A DNA stretch of 64,000 nt, taken from the NCBI GenBank assembly GCA_024529925.1, contig JAFEUB010001579.1, positions 124,001 through 188,000 of the forward strand, read 5' to 3'. The notes below the pieces were generated by a model. It was not told the DNA's origin, searched no databases, and saw nothing but the letters and a program-made list of their open reading frames with translations. Source of the stretch: Ophthalmolycus amberensis (taxonomy: Eukaryota; Chordata; Actinopteri; Perciformes; Zoarcidae). How positions within the stretch are numbered: position 1 is the first letter of the stretch; each line of letters starts with the position of its first letter. Below, piece by piece: positions 58,887-64,000 of this stretch. Both the position numbers and the translations under genes were made by a program.

Positions 58887-58965
58887 TCAATGACTCTTGT
58901 TCAATGATTTCATGAACACATTCACTTCATCCTCACAATCGATCTGTTTGACCAGAATCTCAGTT
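58887..58965 (-). other. Candidate alternative 3' terminal exon
   Basis: On the minus strand an acceptor TTCTCTTTTACAG is followed by one base and a 25-codon open frame (TEILVKQIDCEDEVN, then VFMKSLNKSH) with a stop, and then a poly(A) signal. The same is present in copy 2 at 62561-62639. It could be a spliced 3' end of the TRIM transcript or a relic. The partner donor is not identified. Confidence 0.35.
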
Positions 58966-59534
58966 CTGTAAAAGAGAATAATGAATGATTTACTCATGAT
59001 TATAATGATTAGTGATATAATACATCATAGTACCTGATTTGTATAACGATTAAGAAAACAACAAGAACAACATTTAATCTGTTAAAGAAAATAAACATAA
59101 TTTCACTTTAAGAAATCTTTACAAAGAGTGCTGAGAACTAAACATCTTTGATAAAAGAAGCTCTGGTGATTTCTCTCTTTAAGAGCCATGCAGTGGAAGA
59201 GAAACAACAACTAACAAATACATCAATACTAATATTTATCAAACATTTAAACCTCAGAGCAGTTTACATTTTCATGCAGAGAAATATCAGTTCAGGTCAA
59301 CAAAGATCATCATGAGCAGTGATAGCCTCCATGGCTAAACAGACACAGGAAGGAGCTCCACCTAAAGACACTCAGACATTTACACAACAATAATGACAAG
59401 ATGTCAAAGTACCGCCCACAATGTTTGATTGACAGGTGAAGAAAAATGAGCAATGAAGCGACAATGATGGAGACAAAATGAGTTTCAGGATTAAAACACA
59501 AAAATGAATTTGCTGTTCCTTAAATCACTTCTGT

Positions 59535-61223
59535 CTATTTTAGTTTACAGAACTCAGCAGTGGCTCCATGACCATAATAATAATACATCCTGAGTCCAGC
59601 ACAGAGAGGCTGAGTGAATGTGGTCTGGACTCTGTGGAGGAGAGTCATGGTTTCAGAGACGCTGTAGAAAGACAGAATACCTGCTCTGTGATCCAGGTAC
59701 ACTCCTACTCTGGAGGACTGAGGACCAGAGACGGGAGTTTGGATGTTGTTGTACCGAAATATAAAACTGTTTTTGTCACAACGTAACGCCCAAGATGTGT
59801 CATTATTTCCAAATCCCCCTTCATTAGAGCGCCATGTTCTGCTGATATTCTTGTATGCGACTGCTATTGTAACTCCTCCTTCGCTCCACTCCACCTCCCA
59901 GTAACAACGTCCAGTCAGACTCTCTCTACTCAGGACCTGAGGACATCTAGTGAATCTGTCTGGGTGACTAGAATAAGACTGTTGTTCTCTCATTAATGTT
60001 GCTTTTCTGTTCCCCTCAGATAGTAACAGCCATGTGTATGCTGTGTTTGGATCCAGTGTGATTTCACTTGAATATCTTAAGAACTCAGCTCTGGTCTTGG
60101 GCTCTGCTTGTGAAGGAGACAGTAAAACGTCCACTTCAGTCACTGCCAGTGAGACGTTTGTCCACTTGTCTCTCAGAACGTCCTGTAGTTTATCTCTGAC
60201 TTCTGACACAGCCGCCGTCACGTCCTCAAAGTAGCTCAGAGGACGGATATGGATGGCGGACGAGTCTGTAGCTTCTCTGAGTGGTGACAGTGAGGGGTAG
60301 TTGTGTAGAAACTGGTTGTGATCCTCTGTGTGTGAGAGCAGCTTCAGCTCAGCGTCTCTCCTCTTCAGCTCAGAGATCTCCTGCTCCAGCTTCTCCTGAA
60401 GCTCTTTGACTCGACTCACTTCACTTTTCTGCTGGGATCTGACCTGCTGCTTCACATCGGAGCTTCTTTTCTCCATGAGACGGATCAGCTCGGTGAAGAT
60501 CTTCTCGCTGTCCTTCACCGCTTCGTCGGCAGAGCGATTGACGGCCTCCACCTCCTGCTGAAGCAGCTTCACGTCTTTCTCTCTGTCCTGGATTCTCTGC
60601 TGGATGTTTAGTCGACTCACCTCCAGCTCTCTCTGCCTCTCAGTCCTTTCTGCTGCAGCTGTGACTGTGTCGTGGCCTTTGTGTTCATCCACAGAGCAGA
60701 GGTAACAGATACACTGCTGATCAGTACGGCAGAACATCTTCATCACCTCATCGTGACGAGAGCAGATGTTCTCCTGGAGCTTGTTGGAGGGGTCCACCAG
60801 CTTGTGTTTTGTTAATGGAGCCGCGTCATAATGAGGCTGGAGGTGTTTCTCACAATAAGAGGCCAGACAGACGAGACAGGACTTGAGGGCTTTCTGTTTC
60901 CTCCCAGTGCAGACATCACAGGACACATCTTCAGGTCCAGCATAGCAGTGATCAGCAGGAGCAGCTTGGAGTCCAGTCTTCTTCAGCTCCTCCACTAAAA
61001 CTGCTAACATGGTGCTTTTCAGCAGGAGAGGCCTCGGTGTGAAGGTCTGCCTACACTGAGGGCAGCTGTGGAGTTTCTTCACATCCTCTTCATCCCAGTG
61101 GGTTTTAATACAGTTCATGCAGTAGCTGTGTCCACAGGGAATAGTCACCGGATCCTTCAGTAGATCCAGACAGATGCAACAAGAGAAGGCTTCCCGATCC
61201 AGCTGAACTCCTTTCTGCGCCAT
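59535..61223 (-). CDS. TRIM16/finTRIM-like E3 ubiquitin ligase, single exon, complete
   Basis: 562 residues from ATG at 61221-61223 (context GTGAAATGG, good Kozak) to TAG at 59535-59537. The frame stays open 12 codons further upstream but with no ATG. Domains: RING with C15, C18, C30, H32, C35, C38, C54, C57; B-box 1 about 102-140; B-box 2 about 154-184 (CSRHDEV...CYLC...EHKGH); coiled coil about 190-310 (ERQRELEVSR, EKLEQEISELKRR); PRY-SPRY about 375-562 with ITLDPNTAYTWLLL, GRCYWEVEW and GVYLDHRAGILSFY. This is the standard layout of fish TRIM16-like/finTRIM proteins, a greatly expanded, often intronless family with roles in antiviral signalling. RING and both B-boxes are intact, so it is probably functional. 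Exact subfamily cannot be fixed by eye. Confidence 0.92.
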   Translation of the reverse strand: MAQKGVQLDREAFSCCICLDLLKDPVTIPCGHSYCMNCIKTHWDEEDVKKLHSCPQCRQTFTPRPLLLKSTMLAVLVEELKKTGLQAAPADHCYAGPEDVSCDVCTGRKQKALKSCLVCLASYCEKHLQPHYDAAPLTKHKLVDPSNKLQENICSRHDEVMKMFCRTDQQCICYLCSVDEHKGHDTVTAAAERTERQRELEVSRLNIQQRIQDREKDVKLLQQEVEAVNRSADEAVKDSEKIFTELIRLMEKRSSDVKQQVRSQQKSEVSRVKELQEKLEQEISELKRRDAELKLLSHTEDHNQFLHNYPSLSPLREATDSSAIHIRPLSYFEDVTAAVSEVRDKLQDVLRDKWTNVSLAVTEVDVLLSPSQAEPKTRAEFLRYSSEITLDPNTAYTWLLLSEGNRKATLMREQQSYSSHPDRFTRCPQVLSRESLTGRCYWEVEWSEGGVTIAVAYKNISRTWRSNEGGFGNNDTSWALRCDKNSFIFRYNNIQTPVSGPQSSRVGVYLDHRAGILSFYSVSETMTLLHRVQTTFTQPLCAGLRMYYYYGHGATAEFCKLK

Positions 61224-61251
61224 TTCACCTCTCAGTGACGACGACTGTCTG

Positions 61252-61264
61252 AGTTTCACTTCAC
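61252..61264 (-). promoter_or_regulatory. ISRE/IRF-like motif upstream of TRIM copy 1
   Basis: On the minus strand GTGAAGTGAAACT lies 29 bp upstream of the ATG. It approaches the interferon-stimulated response element core (GAAANNGAAACT) with one base missing. Its closeness to the ATG means it may be within the 5' UTR. Confidence 0.3.
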
Positions 61265-61739
61265 TAGAAGTGACTCTGCTTTGACTTCTGATCTGAACAA
61301 CATGTGTTTATCAGTGAATGGAGCCTGTCAGCTCTGTCGCTGCACCACCATGTTGGTTACACCCATCTTTAAAACTGTAGATCTGAAGGGGAGGGAACAA
61401 GGAAACAAGTGGACAGAGTGCAGCCGGCTGTGTGTGAGAGCAGGAGGAAGAAGGAGGGGTTATCAAGCTGTGCTTCATTCCAGGAAGAGGAGCAGCGCTG
61501 TGAATGTGCACTTTGCTTCCTCATTCACAAGCAGATCCTCGGTTAAAACCTGCTCCACGTTTGAAAACATTTCATTTCTTTAGCAGTTAAATATTTCTTG
61601 TCTCCTCAGAGGAAGAGTTGTAGACAAACATGAAGCCATCAGAAGACAGCAGCAGTCAGAGCAGAGAGGAGACGCACTCTCGGCGTATTCTCTGCAGTTA
61701 GTGGATCTACAGGTGTTGGCTTCATTTTTACACTAAACA
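61265..61739. other. 5' flank of TRIM copy 1
   Basis: Presumed promoter region for the minus-strand TRIM gene. No TATA box was clearly placed. It has GGAAGAGGAGCAGCG and AACATTTCATTTC, and no open frame of interest. Confidence 0.4.
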
Positions 61740-61814
61740 AATAATAACCGTAGCTGTGTTTCAGCTGCAGGACAGCAGTGAAGGCCCAGGTATAAAATGC
61801 ACGGCCCGCCACTG
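61740..61814 (+). mobile_element. hAT element 3' end
   Basis: Ends GGTATAAAATGCACGGCCCG then CCACTG. The reverse complement CAGTGGCGGGCC matches the termini at 57468 and 46405. It may be the right end of the element that begins at 57468, with the TRIM block in between. The flanking 8-mers (GTTAAACA and GTTTCTGA) are not a clean target duplication. Confidence 0.6.
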
Positions 61815-62106
61815 GTTTCTGAGACCTTAGCTCTTACTGACTTCAAAACAATAGGGGGGGGGGGGGGCTAATACTGCCCTGTCTTCTCAAACACCCAGTG
61901 CCACACTAATTGAGGATACATTAGAGAAACTCTTCCACTCAGCAGGCTGTTTGGTGGGTCGACAGATTTCACCCTGGACAAAATGAGTCACAAGAAGTTT
62001 GAGTCGAGTCTGGATTCAAACTTTACAACATGGTCTGGCTGTGAGGTGACAGATAAACACTGGACCAACATGACAGCCTCATTCTGAACTCTCATCAGTA
62101 TCTGTG
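61815..62106. other. Spacer between TRIM duplication units
   Basis: Unique spacer with a poly-G run (61854-61867). CCACTCAGCAGGCTGTTTGG and CAAACTTTACAACATGGTCT show no recognisable gene. Confidence 0.5.
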
Positions 62107-62507
62107 GTCTCCTGTGTGTGAGGAGGACTCAATACAACTTATTCACACCCAAACTTCACCAAATGAATTCACTACTTTTATATATTTTTTCCTGTCAGTG
62201 TAATAAATCCGACTTATTGACTCAGTGCACGAGCAGAATGTTGGTTGTAAGAAGCGACACGTGATATAAACTCTGCTCATTTCTCTGTGACTAAGATGTT
62301 TCAGTGAGGACAGTTTAAAGGACAGAGACTGACTGACTCATGTTCTTCTGCTCTAAACATGAACTCTGTACTTTGTGGTGTTTCAGGAGGAAAACTGACT
62401 CACTTATACTCTCATATTACTTTCACGTTTTCTCCATCAGCTTCGTATGAAACCCTGTAAATAAGACAAGAAGAAAAGACTTTGTTCATTCTTGAATCAA
62501 GAAATAC

Positions 62508-62513
62508 TTTATT
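62508..62513 (-). terminator. Poly(A) signal, TRIM copy 2 side
   Basis: AATAAA on the minus strand, counterpart of 58835-58840. Confidence 0.5.
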
Positions 62514-63208
62514 CATCATGTAAACCTTCAGTTTGTTCACATCCCATCAGTAAAGTCTGTTCAATGACTCTTGTTCAATGATTTCATGAACACATTCACT
62601 TCATCCTCACAATCGATCTGTTTGACCAGAATCTCAGTTCTGTAAAAGAGAATAATGAATGATTTACTCATGATTATAATAATTAGTGATATAATACATC
62701 ATAGTACCTGATTTGTATAACGATTAAGAAAACAACAAGAACAACATTTAATCTGTTATAGAAAATAAACATAATTTCACTTTAAGAAATCTTTACAAAG
62801 AGTGCTGAGAACTAAACATCTTTGATAAAAGAAGCTCTGGTGATTTCTCTCTTTAAGAGCCATGCAGTGGAAGAGAAACAACAACTAACAAATACATCAA
62901 TACTAATATTTATCAAACATTTAAACCTCAGAGCAGTTTACATTTTCATGAAGAGAAATATCAGTTCAGGTCAACAAAGATCATCATGAGCAGTGACAGC
63001 CTCCATGGCTAAACAGACACAGGAAGGAGCTCCACCTAAAGACACTCAGACATTTACACAACAATAATGACAAGATGTCAAAGTACCGCCCACAATGTTT
63101 GATTGACAGGTGAAGAAAACTGAGCAATGAAGCGACAATGATGGAGACAAAATGAGTTTCAGGATTAAAACACAAAAATGAATTTGCTGTTCCTTAAATC
63201 ACTTCTGT

Positions 63209-64000
63209 CTATTTTAGTTTACAGAACTCAGCAGTGGCTCCATAATAATGAATCCAAAGTCCAGCATAGAGAGGCTGAGTGAATGTGGTCTGGACTCTGT
63301 GGAGGAGAGTCATGGTTTCAGAGACGCTGTAGAAAGACAGAATACCTGCTCTGTGATCCAGGTACACTCCTACTCTGGAGGACTGAGGACCAGAGACGGG
63401 AGTTTGGATGTTGTTGTACAAAAATGTAAAACTGTTTTTGTTCCAACGTAACGCCCAAGATTTGTCATTAAATCCAAAACCACATTCATTAGAGCTCCCT
63501 GTTCTGCTGATATTCTTGTATGCGACTGCTACAAAAACTCCTTCTCCTCTCCACTCCACCTCCCAGTAACAACGTCCAGTCAGACTCTCTCTACTCAGGA
63601 CCTGACACCATGCAGTGAATCTGTCTGGGTGACTAGAATAAGACTGATGTTCTCTCATAGATGTTACTTTTCTGTTCCCCTCAGATAATAACAGATATGT
63701 GTGTGCTGTGTTTGGATCCAGTGTGATTTCACTTGAATATCTTAAGAACTCAGCTCTGGTCTTGGGCTCTGCTTGTGAATAAGACAGTAAAACGTCCACT
63801 TCAGTCACTGCCAGTGAGACGTTTGTCCACTTCTCTCTCAGAACGTCCTGTAGTTTATCTCTGACTTCTGACACAGCCGCCGTCACGTCCTCAAAGTAGC
63901 TCAGAGGACGGATGTCGATGGCGGACGAGTCTGTAGCTTCTCTGAGTGGTGACAGTGAGGGGTAGTTGTGTAGAAACTGGTTGTGATCCTCTGTGTGTGA
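63209..64000 (-). CDS. Second TRIM16/finTRIM-like gene, C-terminal 263 codons (cut by window end)
   Basis: The frame is open from the window edge (SHTEDHNQFLHN...) to the stop at 63209-63211. It corresponds to residues about 300-562 of the first copy: end of the coiled coil, then PRY-SPRY with ITLDPNTAHTYLLL, GRCYWEVEW and GVYLDHRAGILSFY. There is no frameshift or stop. It differs from copy 1 by about 28 residues, concentrated in SPRY variable stretches, and lacks three residues near the C terminus (HYYGATAEF against YYYGHGATAEF). The RING and B-boxes lie beyond the window. Confidence 0.88.
   Translation of the reverse strand, partial: SHTEDHNQFLHNYPSLSPLREATDSSAIDIRPLSYFEDVTAAVSEVRDKLQDVLREKWTNVSLAVTEVDVLLSYSQAEPKTRAEFLRYSSEITLDPNTAHTYLLLSEGNRKVTSMREHQSYSSHPDRFTAWCQVLSRESLTGRCYWEVEWRGEGVFVAVAYKNISRTGSSNECGFGFNDKSWALRWNKNSFTFLYNNIQTPVSGPQSSRVGVYLDHRAGILSFYSVSETMTLLHRVQTTFTQPLYAGLWIHYYGATAEFCKLK

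Larger units (their letters stand above)
58437..60335 (-). repeat. Tandem duplication, copy 1 (TRIM 3' flank and SPRY half)
   Basis: Corresponds in the same orientation to 62107-64000, about 3.67 kb further on. The non-coding part (58437-59534) differs at only about ten sites by eye. Left homology edges are GTCTCCTGTGTGTGAGG at 58437 and 62107. Confidence 0.9.
62107..64000 (-). repeat. Tandem duplication, copy 2
   Basis: Direct repeat of 58437-60335. Offset varies from 3670 to 3665 because of small indels. It runs off the window end, so the second TRIM gene continues beyond it. Confidence 0.9.

Noticed and set aside
59310..59501. 63-residue frame downstream of TRIM, repeated at 62984-63175
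   Set aside because: Its near-identity simply reflects the young tandem duplication of the 3' flank; no domain or independent signal. It is left as probable 3' UTR.
61224..61259. Longer N terminus for the TRIM protein (12 extra residues)
   Set aside because: The upstream in-frame triplet at 61257-61259 is GTG, not ATG. The family start MAQKGVQLD has a good Kozak context at 61223.

Overview
This is nuclear DNA from a teleost fish, probably a percomorph. The evidence is spliced GT-AG genes, dense CA/TG microsatellites and poly-C/G runs, fish-type tRNA-derived SINEs, 3' ends of LINEs, non-autonomous hAT and PIF/Harbinger-like elements, and an intronless TRIM16/finTRIM-type gene in tandem copies. 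There is no prokaryotic gene organisation. Most of the window is non-coding. Family names rest on my reading of motifs; no database search was run.

Layout. (1) 1-14.1 kb holds no recognisable exons. It has microsatellites, a 21-bp-period minisatellite (7.2-8.0 kb), a tRNA-derived SINE (9.8 kb) and a complete 1,052-bp Harbinger-like element (12.48-13.53 kb) nested in an older dispersed repeat. (2) 14.18-17.30 kb, minus strand: two joined coding exons of a PPP1R37-family protein (protein phosphatase 1 regulatory subunit with a KHVSF docking motif). The rest of that gene is not found and may lie beyond the low-coordinate end. (3) 19.2-19.4 kb: a probable bidirectional promoter with CCAAT, ETS-, CRE- and E2F-like motifs. 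(4) 20.4-31.5 kb, plus strand: a full-length vrk1 (vaccinia-related kinase 1) gene. Its 12 coding exons join in frame into 442 residues, followed by a poly(A) signal. A LINE 3' end abuts the first coding exon and appears to supply its splice acceptor. Several introns carry large minisatellites.

(5) 31.6-56.6 kb: a long stretch without genes, containing dispersed repeats, MITE-like elements and a few unusually homeobox-site-rich blocks that could be conserved regulatory elements. (6) 56.6-64.0 kb: a MITE, a decayed hAT transposon, and two direct tandem copies of a TRIM gene block on the minus strand. The first copy is a complete RING/B-box/coiled-coil/PRY-SPRY protein of 562 residues. The second runs off the window end.

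How the genes relate. vrk1 and the PPP1R37-like gene are head to head and may share a promoter; a nuclear kinase and a PP1 regulator divergently transcribed is plausible but unproven. The TRIM cluster is an independent immune-type array. Its SPRY variable segments differ much more between copies than the adjacent non-coding DNA does, as expected for pathogen-driven diversification or gene conversion.
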